Positions 51,286 to 60,146 of a DNA stretch of 64,000 nt are shown here, piece after piece. The stretch's first letter is position 1; each line of letters begins with the position of its first letter. The translations under genes were made by a program, and so were the position numbers. Under the pieces are notes generated by a model, which ran no database searches, was not told the DNA's origin, and worked only from the letters and a program-made list of their open reading frames with translations. Source of the stretch: Streptomyces olivaceoviridis (GTDB lineage Bacteria > Actinomycetota > Actinomycetes > Streptomycetales > Streptomycetaceae); NCBI RefSeq assembly GCF_014650115.1, contig NZ_BMUI01000022.1:78812-142811 (forward strand). The letters run 5' to 3'.

Positions 51286-52863
51286 ATGCCCCCGACTCTC
51301 GCCTCGCTCGTCCACCACTCCGCGCTCAAGCTGACCGTGCGCGCGGGCGAGGACCGTCTGGACGTGCCCGTGCGCTGGGCGCACGTCAGCGAGCTGGCCG
51401 ACCCCGTCCCCTACATGGAGGGCGGCGAGCTGCTGCTGATCACCGCGCTCAAGCTGGACGCGGAGGATCCCGAGGCCATGCGGCGCTATGTGCGGCGGCT
51501 CGTCGGCGCGGGGGTGGTCGGGCTGGGGTTCGCCGTCGGGGTCAACTACGAGGAGATCCCCGACGCCCTCGTCGACGCCTGTGCGCGGGAAGGGCTGCCG
51601 CTGCTGGAGGTGCCCCGCCGCACCCCCTTCCTCGCCATCAGCAAGGCCGTCTCCGCCGCCATCGCCGCCGACCAGTACCGGGCCGTCACCGCGGGCTTCG
51701 CCGCCCAGCGCGAGCTGACCAGACAGGCGCTGAACGCCGGCCCGGAAGGGGTGCTCACCGCGCTCGCCGCCCAGGTCGACGGCTGGGCCGCGCTGTACGA
51801 CGCCTCGGGCTCCGTCGTCGCCGCCGCGCCCGAGTGGGCCGGCCGCCGCGCCGCCCGGCTCACCACCGAGGTGGAGCGGCTGCGGGAGCGGCCCGCGCCC
51901 GCGTCCTCCGTCGTCGGCGGACCCGAGCACGAGGACCGGGTGGAGCTGCACAGCCTCGGCACCGGCCGCCGCCCGCGCGCCGCGCTCGCCGTGGGCACGG
52001 CCGCCGCGCTCGGCACCGCCGAACGGTACGCCGTCCACTCGGCCATCGCCCTGCTCACCCTCACCACCGAACGCTCCCGCTCCCTGCACGCCGCCGAGCA
52101 GCGCGTCGGCGCGGCGGTGCTGCGCATGCTCCTCGCGGGCGAGCCCGACCACGCGCGGGCCGTCGCCGGTGACCTGTACGGCGAGCTGCTGGACGCTCCG
52201 TTCCGGATGATCGTCGCCGAGTCCGGGTCCGGCCCGGCGGGCGAACCGCTGGGCGAGCTCGCGGAGACCGTGGAGAGCGCGGCGGCGCGGGCCGGGGAGG
52301 CCGTGCTGGTCGTACCCGAGGGGGAGCGGCTGGTGGTGCTGGCCGCCGACGGGGGCGCGGCGGTGGCCGCCTGTGTCGATCACGCCGCGGTGCGGGAGGC
52401 CGACCGGGCGGTGGCGGAGCAGGGGCGGGCGGAGGAGGACACGCTGGTCGTCGGCCTGTCCGCGCCCGCCGGGCCGATCGCGGCGGCGGCGGCGTACAAG
52501 CAGGCCGAGCAGGCGCTGTCGGTGGCGCGGCGGCGGGGGCGGGTGTTCGTGGAGCACGAGCAACTGGCCGCCGGGTCGGTCCTCCCGCTGCTGGCCGACG
52601 ACGCGGTGAAGGCGTTCGCCGACGGGTTGCTGCGGGCGCTGCGCGAGCACGACGCCACCGGCCGGGGAGACTTGGTCGCCTCGCTGCGGGCGTGGTTGTC
52701 GCGGCACGGGCAGTGGGACGCGGCGGCGGCCGACCTGGGGGTGCACCGGCACACGCTGCGGTACCGGATGCGCAGGGTCGAGGAGATCCTGGGGCGCAGC
52801 CTGGACGATCCGGACGTGCGGATGGAGCTGTGGCTCGCCCTGAAGGCGACGTCCACGGAGTAG
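51286..52863 (+). CDS. PucR-family transcriptional regulator
   Basis: The protein has 525 residues. The N-terminal PucR domain (PTLASLVHHSALKLTVRAGE to about residue 130) is followed by a GGDEF-like region and the C-terminal PucR HTH (LRAWLSRHGQWDAAAADLGV then HRHTLRYRMRRVEEILGRSL, both within about 465-515). Such regulators respond to purine or GABA-type metabolites and often govern adjacent catabolic genes. The aldehyde dehydrogenase gene begins 155 bases downstream on the same strand. Confidence 0.93.
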   Translation: MPPTLASLVHHSALKLTVRAGEDRLDVPVRWAHVSELADPVPYMEGGELLLITALKLDAEDPEAMRRYVRRLVGAGVVGLGFAVGVNYEEIPDALVDACAREGLPLLEVPRRTPFLAISKAVSAAIAADQYRAVTAGFAAQRELTRQALNAGPEGVLTALAAQVDGWAALYDASGSVVAAAPEWAGRRAARLTTEVERLRERPAPASSVVGGPEHEDRVELHSLGTGRRPRAALAVGTAAALGTAERYAVHSAIALLTLTTERSRSLHAAEQRVGAAVLRMLLAGEPDHARAVAGDLYGELLDAPFRMIVAESGSGPAGEPLGELAETVESAAARAGEAVLVVPEGERLVVLAADGGAAVAACVDHAAVREADRAVAEQGRAEEDTLVVGLSAPAGPIAAAAAYKQAEQALSVARRRGRVFVEHEQLAAGSVLPLLADDAVKAFADGLLRALREHDATGRGDLVASLRAWLSRHGQWDAAAADLGVHRHTLRYRMRRVEEILGRSLDDPDVRMELWLALKATSTE

Positions 52864-52880
52864 TGCGGAGCGGTGTGGGG

Positions 52881-52936
52881 CGCCGAGTAGTCCAATCAGT
52901 AGTGCCTGGTCCGTCCACTGCTACGACTCGGACAAA
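52881..52936. promoter_or_regulatory. Inverted-repeat-rich promoter region of the PucR-linked dehydrogenase
   Basis: GCCGAGTAGTCC, CAGTAGTGCC and CCACTGCTACGACTCGG lie within 56 bases. GTAGTG with CACTGCTAC, and CCGAGTAG with CTACGACTCGG, are near-inverted pairs. A possible PucR site; the dehydrogenase ATG lies 83 bases on. Confidence 0.35.
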
Positions 52937-53018
52937 CGCCCCCCGGCCGCCCCCGCCCTACCGTGGACCACGCAAGCCAAGCGACACACCTCCAACGCGG
53001 AAGGGCCGGGACTCGTAC

Positions 53019-54464
53019 ATGACTTCCACCCATGCCTTCTGGCTCGCCGGCCGCCAGGCCACCGGCGAGGACACCTTCGACGTCACCTCCCCGTGGGACG
53101 GCCGGCTCGTCGGCAAGGTCAGCGTGCCGTCCGACGCCCAGGTCGAGGAGGCCGTGGCCGCCGCGTACGCCGTCCGCGAGGACTTCGCCGCCACCCCGGC
53201 GCACGTCCGCGCCGCCGCTCTCGACCACGTCAGCAAGCGGCTGGCCGAGCGCACCGAGGAGATCGCCCAGCTGATCTCCGTCGAGAACGGCAAGCCGATC
53301 AAGTGGGCCCGGGGCGAGGTCGGCCGTGCCGTCTCCGTGTTCCGGTTCGCGGCCGAGGAGGCCCGGCGATTCAACGGCGGCGAGGCCCAGCGGCTCGACA
53401 CCGACGCCGGCGGCCAGGGCCGGCTCGCGCTCACCCGCCGATTCCCGAAGGGTGTCGTGCTCGGCATCGCGCCGTTCAACTTCCCGCTGAACCTGTGCGC
53501 CCACAAGGTCGCCCCGGCCATCGCCGCCGGCGCCCCGATCATCCTGAAGCCGGCCCCGGCCACCCCGCTGTCCGGCCTGATCATCGGTGACCTGCTCGCC
53601 GAGACCGACCTGCCGGCCGGTTCGTGGAGCATCCTGCCGGTGCCGAACGACAAGATGCCCGCCCTGGTCCAGGACGAGCGCCTGCCGGTCATCTCCTTCA
53701 CCGGTTCCGAGAAGGTCGGTTACGCGATCATGGACTCGGTGCCGCGCAAGCACTGCACGCTGGAGCTGGGCGGCAACGGAGCCGCGGTCGTCCTCGGCGA
53801 CTACGCCTCCGACGCCGACCTGGACTGGGCCGCGACCCGCATCGCGACCTTCTCCAACTACCAGGGCGGCCAGTCCTGCATCTCGGTGCAGCGCGTGATC
53901 GCCGACGCCTCCGTGTACGACCGGCTGGTGCCGCGGATCGTCGCCGCCGTCGAGGCCCAGGTCACCGGTGACCCGTCCGACCCGAAGACCGACGTCGGCC
54001 CGCTGGTCAGCGAGGACGCCGCCAAGCGCGTCGAGTCCTGGGTCAAGGAGGCGGTCGAGGCCGGCGCCACGCTGCTCACCGGCGGTGACCGCGACGGCGC
54101 CTCCTACGCGCCGACCGTGCTCACCGACGTACCGGCCGGGGCGACCCTCTCCTGCGAGGAGGTCTTCGGACCCGTCCTCACCGTGCAGAAGGTCGACGGC
54201 GAGGCCGAGGCGTTCGCCGCGGTCAACGACTCCAAGTACGGCCTCCAGGCGGGCGTGTTCACCCACGACCTCCAGGTCGCCTTCCGTGCCCACCGCGCCC
54301 TGGAGGTCGGTGGTGTGGTGATCGGCGACGTCCCGTCCTACCGCGCCGACCAGATGCCGTACGGCGGCGTCAAGCAGTCCGGTGTGGGCCGCGAAGGCGT
54401 GCGGTTCGCGATGGAGGACTACACCTACGAGCGCGTGCTGGTCCTCACCGGTCTCGCGCTCTGA
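53019..54464 (+). CDS. Aldehyde dehydrogenase, PucR-linked (semialdehyde type)
   Basis: The protein has 481 residues. GIAPFNFPLNLCAHKVAPAI, then HCTLELGGNGAAVVLGDYA (base Glu) and YQGGQSCISVQRV (catalytic Cys) make a complete NAD(P)-dependent ALDH. It is not closely like the two aminobutyraldehyde-type copies; it shows features of succinate-semialdehyde and lactaldehyde dehydrogenases. Next to a PucR regulator and 4 kb from gabT, oxidation of succinic semialdehyde to succinate is a sensible guess. A 15-bp terminator stem follows 25 bases after the stop. Confidence 0.9.
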   Translation: MTSTHAFWLAGRQATGEDTFDVTSPWDGRLVGKVSVPSDAQVEEAVAAAYAVREDFAATPAHVRAAALDHVSKRLAERTEEIAQLISVENGKPIKWARGEVGRAVSVFRFAAEEARRFNGGEAQRLDTDAGGQGRLALTRRFPKGVVLGIAPFNFPLNLCAHKVAPAIAAGAPIILKPAPATPLSGLIIGDLLAETDLPAGSWSILPVPNDKMPALVQDERLPVISFTGSEKVGYAIMDSVPRKHCTLELGGNGAAVVLGDYASDADLDWAATRIATFSNYQGGQSCISVQRVIADASVYDRLVPRIVAAVEAQVTGDPSDPKTDVGPLVSEDAAKRVESWVKEAVEAGATLLTGGDRDGASYAPTVLTDVPAGATLSCEEVFGPVLTVQKVDGEAEAFAAVNDSKYGLQAGVFTHDLQVAFRAHRALEVGGVVIGDVPSYRADQMPYGGVKQSGVGREGVRFAMEDYTYERVLVLTGLAL

Positions 54465-54488
54465 CCTGCCACGGACAGGTCAGGAACA

Positions 54489-54527
54489 GAACGGCCGCAG
54501 CCCACTGTGCGGGGGCTGCGGCCGTTC
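54489..54527 (+). terminator. Terminator with a 15-bp perfect stem
   Basis: GAACGGCCGCAGCCC (54489-54503) and GGGCTGCGGCCGTTC (54513-54527) pair without mismatch around a 9-base loop. It ends the dehydrogenase transcript and separates it from the peptide gene at 54616. Confidence 0.9.
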
Positions 54528-54615
54528 GCCGCTTCCGCTCGCCGAGGCAATCCGGAAGGGCTCCGCGGACGTACAGGAAGTAGGACCGCACCCTGAGGGA
54601 AGAAGGAGAGCCATC

Positions 54616-54891
54616 ATGCGAGCATCACGCGCGAGGCGCCTCTTCGCGGTGTCCGCGGCCGGCCTGGTGATGGTCGGCGGCGCCGCGATCGGTGCAACGG
54701 GCACGGCTTCGGCGGCAGCCACTGCCGTGCCCACCCGGGTCACCGACGACTGGTGCTGGGGCCAGCACGGCTGGAGCTGCTTCGACCATCGCTTTGACCA
54801 CGGCTTTGACCACGGCTTCGATCACGGCTTCGATCACGGCTTCGACCACGGGTTCGGCAATGGAGGCACCGTGGTCATCGTGGTCCGCTAG
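54616..54891 (+). CDS. Secreted small peptide with an FDHG tandem repeat
   Basis: The protein has 91 residues. MRASRARRLFAVSAAGLVMVG begins a signal peptide that should be cleaved near ASA-AA. GAAGGAGAG lies 5 bases before the ATG. The mature ~55 residues carry a Trp/Cys segment (DDWCWGQHGWSC) and then FDHR, FDHG five times, FGNG and VVIVVR. The 12-bp units differ by silent changes (TTT/TTC, GAC/GAT). Alternating Asp and His suggests metal binding or self-assembly. I do not recognise the family. Confidence 0.82.
   Translation: MRASRARRLFAVSAAGLVMVGGAAIGATGTASAAATAVPTRVTDDWCWGQHGWSCFDHRFDHGFDHGFDHGFDHGFDHGFGNGGTVVIVVR
54781..54852 (+). repeat. Six 12-bp coding repeats (TTYGAYCAYSGS)
   Basis: Units at 54781, 54793, 54805, 54817, 54829 and 54841 encode Phe-Asp-His-Arg once and Phe-Asp-His-Gly five times; a seventh unit has decayed to Phe-Gly-Asn-Gly. 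Two pairs of units are identical (793 and 805; 817 and 829), showing duplication in pairs. Confidence 0.9.
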
Positions 54892-54995
54892 TGGTGACAG
54901 GGCACGTCCCCCGCACCCCCGCCGTTCCGGAGGGGTCCGGCGCCGCTGCCTTCCGGTGCCGGGCCCCCGCCGGGCGACGGTCTCCTCTCGGACCC

Positions 54996-56696
54996 TCAAC
55001 CGGAGAAGCCGACGTGCGCGAGCCGCAGCGGGCCGCGCAGCCTGAGGCGGACGTCGTGGACACCGTCGGCGACCAGCCCGGCGGTCAGGTCCGTGTACGC
55101 GTACGGGCCGTCCGTGGGCGTGTCCGGGGTGAGCGCCGCCAGCACCGGGCCGCCGTCCAGGGCGAGTTCCAGGGTGCCCTCGCCCGCCACCCGCGCGGTC
55201 ACCTCGCGCACACCCGCGCCGAAGTCGCAGGCGCGGTAGACCAGTTCGGCCGTGCCGTCGCGGGCCGGGGTCACCGAATCGCCCGCCGTCCTCGTCCGGT
55301 CCACGATCGCGACACCGGACTGCTCGTCGAAGTCGGCGCCGGCCAGGCCCCGTTCGAGCACCGGGCGGGCGGCCGGGGGCCGGCCCTCGACGTGGACGGT
55401 CGTCCGCAGGCGCACGTCCTCGCTGGACGCGCCCAGCAGGAGTTCGTACGGGCCCTCTTCCAGGCGCCATCCGCCCTCGGCCGCGTCCCAGAACTCCAGT
55501 GCGGCAAGGGGGACTTATGCCGTACGGGGTCAGGTAGTTGTCGCGGACGCGGGACCAGAGGAAGTCGCGGGCCTCCGGGTTCGTCGCGTCGTGGAACGCC
55601 ACCCGCACGGTCGAGGCGACCTCCTTGTCCGGCCAGTCCGCGTGCGCCGGCGGGCCGTACTGGGTGCCGATGAACCAGCCGCGCTGCTCCATCACCGCGT
55701 GGTTCTCGGACAGCGGGGACACCGACGGCCAGACGGGGACACCGACGGCCAGACGGGGACGACCAGCTTGACGCCCGTGTCCTCCAGCTCGCGCACCAGC
55801 GCCGCCGGGTCGGGCCACTCCTTCGGGTCGAACTTCCACTCGCCGAGGTGGGTCCAGCGGAAGAAGTCGCAGACGATCGCCGGGAGGGGCAGGCCCCGGC
55901 GCCGGTACTCGCGGGCCACGGCGAGGAGTTCGTCCTGGGTGCGGTAGCGCAGCTTGCACTGCCAGAAGCCCGCCGCCCACTCCGGGAGCATCGGCGACCG
56001 CCCGGTCACCGCCGTGTAGGCGCGCTGGCCGTCCGCCGGGGTGCCGGCCGTGATCCAGTAGTCGATCTGCCGGGTGCCGTTGCCGGCCGGCTCCACGCGG
56101 CCGGCAGCCGGGTTGGTCCAGAGCGGGGTGTAGCCCCCGGCTGGACACCAGCACCGGCACGCTCACCTCGGCGTTGCGCTGCACCAGGTCCAGCACCAGG
56201 CCCTTCTGGTCCAGCCGGCCGTGCTGGTGCCGGCCGAGCCGTACAGCTTCTCGCCCTCGTAGGCGGCGAACCGCTGCTCCAGCCGGTGGTGTCCGTTGCC
56301 GACCGCCGTGTACAGGCGGGAACCCGGCCACCAGAAGTGGGCACGCTCCTCGGCGAGCAGCTCGGCGCGGTCGTCGGTGCACAGGAAGCGGAGCAGGCCC
56401 TCGGCGGTCACCTCGACGGTGAGCGCGCCGACGGTCATCCGCGCCCCGCCGTCACCGATCCCGACCGTGCCGTCCCGGGCGGGCGGGGCGTCGAGGAGCG
56501 CGCCCGGCAGGCCCTCCAGCACCGGGCCGCCGAGCCGGGCGCGCACCCGGACCGCGTCCGGACCCCACGGCTCGATCCGCACCGTCTCCTGACGGCCGCT
56601 CCACTCCAGCGCCCCGTCCCGCTCCCGGAACGTGCCGGCGGTGGGGGAGGACTGCGCGAGACCGACCTTGGACCGCGCGACGACAGGCTGGTTCAC
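54996..56696 (-). pseudogene. GH31-like glycosidase remnant joined to another glycosidase C-terminus
   Basis: The GTG at 56696 opens an N-terminal GH31 domain (TVRIEPWGPDAVRVRARLGG) with no signal peptide. The frame changes near 56235 and again near 56115 (SSRG to EPAGNGTRQIDYW). Residues such as MLPEWAAGFWQCKLRYRTQ and FFRWTHLGEWKFDPKEWPD are the GH31 catalytic-domain start. A 20-bp tandem duplication at 55721-55760 shifts the frame once more. After NYLTPYGI (about 55520) the remaining catalytic half is missing and the sequence jumps to an Fn3/CBM6-like C-terminus (LEEGPYELLLGAS; ALDGGPVLAALTPD), typical of GH3 enzymes. Clearly non-functional. Confidence 0.9.
55721..55760. repeat. Exact 20-bp tandem duplication inside the GH31 remnant
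   Basis: ACCGACGGCCAGACGGGGAC is present twice in direct succession. Because 20 is not a multiple of 3, it breaks the frame. It looks like a replication-slippage event. Confidence 0.97.
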
Positions 56697-56842
56697 GGCA
56701 TGCTCCCGAGGCTGGGGCCCAAGACAGGGGCAGCAGGCAGAAGTGCGGAGTGGAACAGCGGGCGGAGGCGCGGTCGGCGCAGCGGGCAGAGCGTGCGGGC
56801 AGGAGATCGGGCGGAGGTGTACCGGGCGTGCCCGGCGGGTGG

Positions 56843-57892
56843 TCAGGGCGCGGCCGGTGCCGGCCCCGAACTCGCCCGTACCGTCAGCTCGGGCGTGAGC
56901 AGCACGACCTCGTCGCCGCCCCGCCCGTCCAGCTTGGCCACCAGGTGCTCCACCGCGCGCCGGCCCATCTCCTGGGCGGGGATGGCGACCGAGGTCAGCC
57001 GTACCGAGGCCTGGACGGCGACCTGGTCCGGGCAGATCGCGACCACGGACACGTCCTCGGGCACGGCCCGGCCCTGCTGGCGCAGCAGCGCGAGCAGCGG
57101 TTCCACCGCCGACTCGTTCTGCACCACGAACCCGGTCGTCCCGGGCCGCTCGTCGAAGATCCGGGCCAGGGTGAGGGCCAGGGCGTCGTACCCGCCCTCG
57201 CACGGCCGGTGCAGCACCCGCACGCCCGTCTCCCGGGCGCGGGAGCGCAGACCGTCCAGGGTGCGCTCGGCGAAGCCGGTGTGCCGCTCGTAGACCGCCG
57301 GGGCCTCGCCTATGACAGCGATGTCGCGGTGCCCGAGCCCCGCCAGATGCTCCACGCACAGCGCGCCGGTCGCGCTCCAGTCCAGGTCCACGCAGGTCAG
57401 CCCGGTGGTGTCGGCGGGCAGACCGATGAGGACCGAGGGCTGTTCGTCCCCCGGTCCCGACGTCGCTCGACCGGGGGCATCCCCGCCACGCAGCAGCGGC
57501 AGCCGCTCGTCCTCCAGCTCGACGTCCATCAGGATCATCGCGTCGGCGAGACCGCTGCCGGTGACCCGGCGCACCGCGTCGGGCCCCTCCTCGCCGGTGA
57601 GCAGCAGGACGTCGTAGCCGTGCGCCCGGGCCGTAGTGGCCACCGCGATGGCGATCTCCATCATCACCGGCACGTACATGTCGGTGCGCAGGGGGACCAT
57701 CAGCGCGATGATGTTGGACCGTTTGCCGGCCAGGGCGCGGGCACCCGCGTTCGGGTGGTAACCCAGCTCCCGGATGCTCTGCTCGACCCGCTGCCGGGTG
57801 GTCGCGGAGATGGACCGCTTGCCGCTGAGGACATAGCTCACCGTGCTCGCCGAGACTCCGGCGTGCTGAGCGACCTCGGCGAGGGTGACCAT
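56843..57892 (-). CDS. LacI-family transcriptional regulator
   Basis: The protein has 349 residues. MVTLAEVAQHAGVSASTVSY is the LacI HTH, followed by the hinge region (LGYHPNAGARALAGKRS) and a sugar-binding periplasmic-protein-like core (VLIGLPADTTGLTCVDLDW). It sits upstream of the GH31 remnant in the same direction and probably once controlled it together with sugar genes now lost. Two GAAGCGCTTC operators precede it, so it probably represses itself. Confidence 0.93.
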   Translation of the reverse strand: MVTLAEVAQHAGVSASTVSYVLSGKRSISATTRQRVEQSIRELGYHPNAGARALAGKRSNIIALMVPLRTDMYVPVMMEIAIAVATTARAHGYDVLLLTGEEGPDAVRRVTGSGLADAMILMDVELEDERLPLLRGGDAPGRATSGPGDEQPSVLIGLPADTTGLTCVDLDWSATGALCVEHLAGLGHRDIAVIGEAPAVYERHTGFAERTLDGLRSRARETGVRVLHRPCEGGYDALALTLARIFDERPGTTGFVVQNESAVEPLLALLRQQGRAVPEDVSVVAICPDQVAVQASVRLTSVAIPAQEMGRRAVEHLVAKLDGRGGDEVVLLTPELTVRASSGPAPAAP

Positions 57893-57910
57893 CCAGCTCT
57901 CCCAGGGTTG

Positions 57911-57925
57911 TGAAGCGCTTCGACA
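57911..57925. promoter_or_regulatory. LacI-type operator, imperfect copy
   Basis: TGAAGCGCTTCGACA contains the palindromic core GAAGCGCTTC and the right arm GACA. It lies 19 bases upstream of the LacI ATG, in the position of an autoregulatory site. Confidence 0.75.
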
Positions 57926-57997
57926 CCGCGCATAACCGACAAGACGGGTAAGGGTGAGGATGACACTAGCTCCAGGCGGGCCGAAGTGTCCATAGGC

Positions 57998-58017
57998 TGT
58001 CGAAGCGCTTCGACAGC
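57998..58017. promoter_or_regulatory. LacI-type operator, perfect 20-bp palindrome
   Basis: CTGTCGAAGCGCTTCGACAG is its own reverse complement. Its core is identical to the site at 57911, and the centres are 90 bases apart. It lies 191 bases upstream of the acyl-CoA dehydrogenase ATG and 106 upstream of the LacI ATG. Confidence 0.88.
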
Positions 58018-58208
58018 ATGCTCCGGGGGTATGCGGGGCGCCCCGCATGCCGCAGTACATCACCCCCGCCCCGGTGATCCGACGGGCATGTCCACCGTTC
58101 GCGCGCGAGGGGTGGTGGGGTCGGCCCGTTTCGGGTACCAACGATCCAGTAGCACTGGTCGGTAACGAACGGTCCCATTCGTCCCTCTTCGCGGCGAGGT
58201 GAGCCTGA

Positions 58209-60146
58209 ATGTCCGCCACCACCACCCCACGCACCACCGTCACCGAGCGCGAGGCCCGCCAGGTGGCGGAGGCCGCCCGGCAGCAGGACTGGCACAAGCC
58301 CAGCTTCGCCAAGGAACTGTTCCTCGGGCGCTTCCGGCTCGACCTCATCCACCCCCACCCGCTGCCCGACGACGAGTCCGTCCGGCGCGGCGAGGAGTTC
58401 CTGGCCAAGCTGCGCGCGTTCTGCGAGACGGCGATCGACCCCGCCCGCATCGAGCGCGAGGCCCGCATCCCCGACGAGGTCGTGGCGGGCCTGAAGGAAC
58501 TCGGCGCCCTCGGCATGAAGATCGACCCCCAGTACGGCGGTCTCGGCCTCACCCAGCTGTACTACAACAAGGCCCTCGCCCTGGTCGGCTCCGTCAGCCC
58601 CGCCGTCGGCGCGCTGCTCTCCGCGCACCAGTCGATCGGCGTACCGCAGCCGCTGAAGCTGTTCGGCACCCAGGAGCAGAAGGACGCCTTCCTGCCCCGC
58701 TGCGCCCGCACCGACATCTCCGCGTTCCTGCTCACCGAGCCGGACGTCGGCTCCGACCCGGCCCGCCTGGCCACCACCGCCGTACCCGACGGCGACGACT
58801 ACGTGCTCGACGGGGTGAAGCTGTGGACCACCAACGGGGTGGTCGCCGACCTGCTCGTCGTCATGGCGCGCGTGCCGAAGTCCGAGGGGCACAAGGGCGG
58901 CATCACCGCGTTCGTCGTGGAGGCGGCTGCCGAGGGCGTCACCGTCGAGAACCGCAACGCCTTCATGGGGCTGCGCGGCATCGAGAACGGCGTCACCCGC
59001 TTCCACCGGGTCCGGGTGCCGGCGGGCAACCGCATCGGCCCCGAGGGCGCCGGACTGAAGATCGCGCTCACCACCCTCAACACCGGCCGGCTGTCGCTGC
59101 CCGCGATGTGCGCCGGAGCCGGCAAGTGGTGCCTGAAGATCGCCCGCGAGTGGGCGGCCGAGCGCGAGCAGTGGGGCAAGCCGGTCGCGCTGCACGAGGC
59201 GGTCGGCGCCAAGATCAGCTTCATCGCGGCCACCACCTTCGCCCTCGAAGCCGTGCTCGACCTGTCCTCGCAGATGGCCGACGAGGACCGCAACGACATC
59301 CGCATCGAGGCCGCCCTCGCCAAGCTCTACGGCTCCGAGATGGCCTGGAAGATGGCAGACGAACTGGTCCAGATCCGGGGCGGGCGCGGCTACGAGACGG
59401 CCGAGTCGCTGCGGGCGCGCGGCGAGCGGGCGGTCCCGGCCGAGCAGATCCTGCGCGACCTGCGCATCAACCGCATCTTCGAGGGCTCCACGGAGATCAT
59501 GCACCTGCTGATCGCGCGGGAGGCCGTCGACGCCCACCTCTCGGTCGCCGGTGACCTCATCGACCCCGACAAACCGCTGTCCGCCAAGGCGAAGGCGGGC
59601 GCGAACGCGGGCGTCTTCTACGCCAAGTGGCTGCCGAAGCTGGTCGCCGGACCGGGTCAACTGCCGACCTCGTACGGCGAGTTCAAGCACGGCATCGACC
59701 TCTCCGGGCACCTGCGCCACGTCGAGCGCACCGCTCGCAAGCTCGCCCGCTCCACCTTCTACGCCATGTCCCGCTGGCAGGGCCGGATGGAGACCAAGCA
59801 GGGCTTCCTCGGCCGGATCGTGGACATCGGCGCCGAACTGTTCGCGATGAGCGCGGCCTGCGTCCGCGCCGAGCGGCTGTGGCGCGAGGGCGAGCACGGC
59901 CGCGAGGCCTACCAGCTCGCCGACGCCTTCTGCCGCCAGGCCCGCATCCGGGTCGACGAACTCTTCGCCCGGCTGTGGACCAACACCGACGACCTGGACC
60001 GCAAGGTGGTCAAGCACGTCCTCGGCGGGGCCTACACCTGGCTGGAGGAGGGCATCCTCGACCCGTCGGGAGAGGGGCCGTGGATCGCCGACGCGACCCC
60101 CGGACCCCCCGCCCGCGAGAACGCCCGCCGTCCCTTCGGGAGCTAG
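58209..60146 (+). CDS. Acyl-CoA dehydrogenase, long-chain (VLCAD/ACAD9-like)
   Basis: The protein has 645 residues, about 260 longer than simple acyl-CoA dehydrogenases. The core has AFLLTEPDVGSDPARLATTA and ELVQIRGGRGYETAES, and the catalytic Glu is expected in INRIFEGSTEIMHLLI. The extra C-terminal helical domain is typical of VLCAD. It starts fatty acyl-CoA oxidation and needs ETF, encoded elsewhere. GAGGTGAG precedes the ATG. Its stop TAG shares bases with that of the convergent lamin-tail gene. Confidence 0.94.
   Translation: MSATTTPRTTVTEREARQVAEAARQQDWHKPSFAKELFLGRFRLDLIHPHPLPDDESVRRGEEFLAKLRAFCETAIDPARIEREARIPDEVVAGLKELGALGMKIDPQYGGLGLTQLYYNKALALVGSVSPAVGALLSAHQSIGVPQPLKLFGTQEQKDAFLPRCARTDISAFLLTEPDVGSDPARLATTAVPDGDDYVLDGVKLWTTNGVVADLLVVMARVPKSEGHKGGITAFVVEAAAEGVTVENRNAFMGLRGIENGVTRFHRVRVPAGNRIGPEGAGLKIALTTLNTGRLSLPAMCAGAGKWCLKIAREWAAEREQWGKPVALHEAVGAKISFIAATTFALEAVLDLSSQMADEDRNDIRIEAALAKLYGSEMAWKMADELVQIRGGRGYETAESLRARGERAVPAEQILRDLRINRIFEGSTEIMHLLIAREAVDAHLSVAGDLIDPDKPLSAKAKAGANAGVFYAKWLPKLVAGPGQLPTSYGEFKHGIDLSGHLRHVERTARKLARSTFYAMSRWQGRMETKQGFLGRIVDIGAELFAMSAACVRAERLWREGEHGREAYQLADAFCRQARIRVDELFARLWTNTDDLDRKVVKHVLGGAYTWLEEGILDPSGEGPWIADATPGPPARENARRPFGS

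Larger units (their letters stand above)
57893..58208. other. 316-bp divergent regulatory gap
   Basis: The space between the LacI gene and the acyl-CoA dehydrogenase holds the two palindromic operators (57911 and 57998) and, toward the + strand gene, a GAGGTGAG ribosome binding site. No other gene is visible. Confidence 0.7.

Noticed and set aside
54781..54852. CRISPR array
   Set aside because: The 12-bp units are contiguous with no spacers and keep a reading frame.
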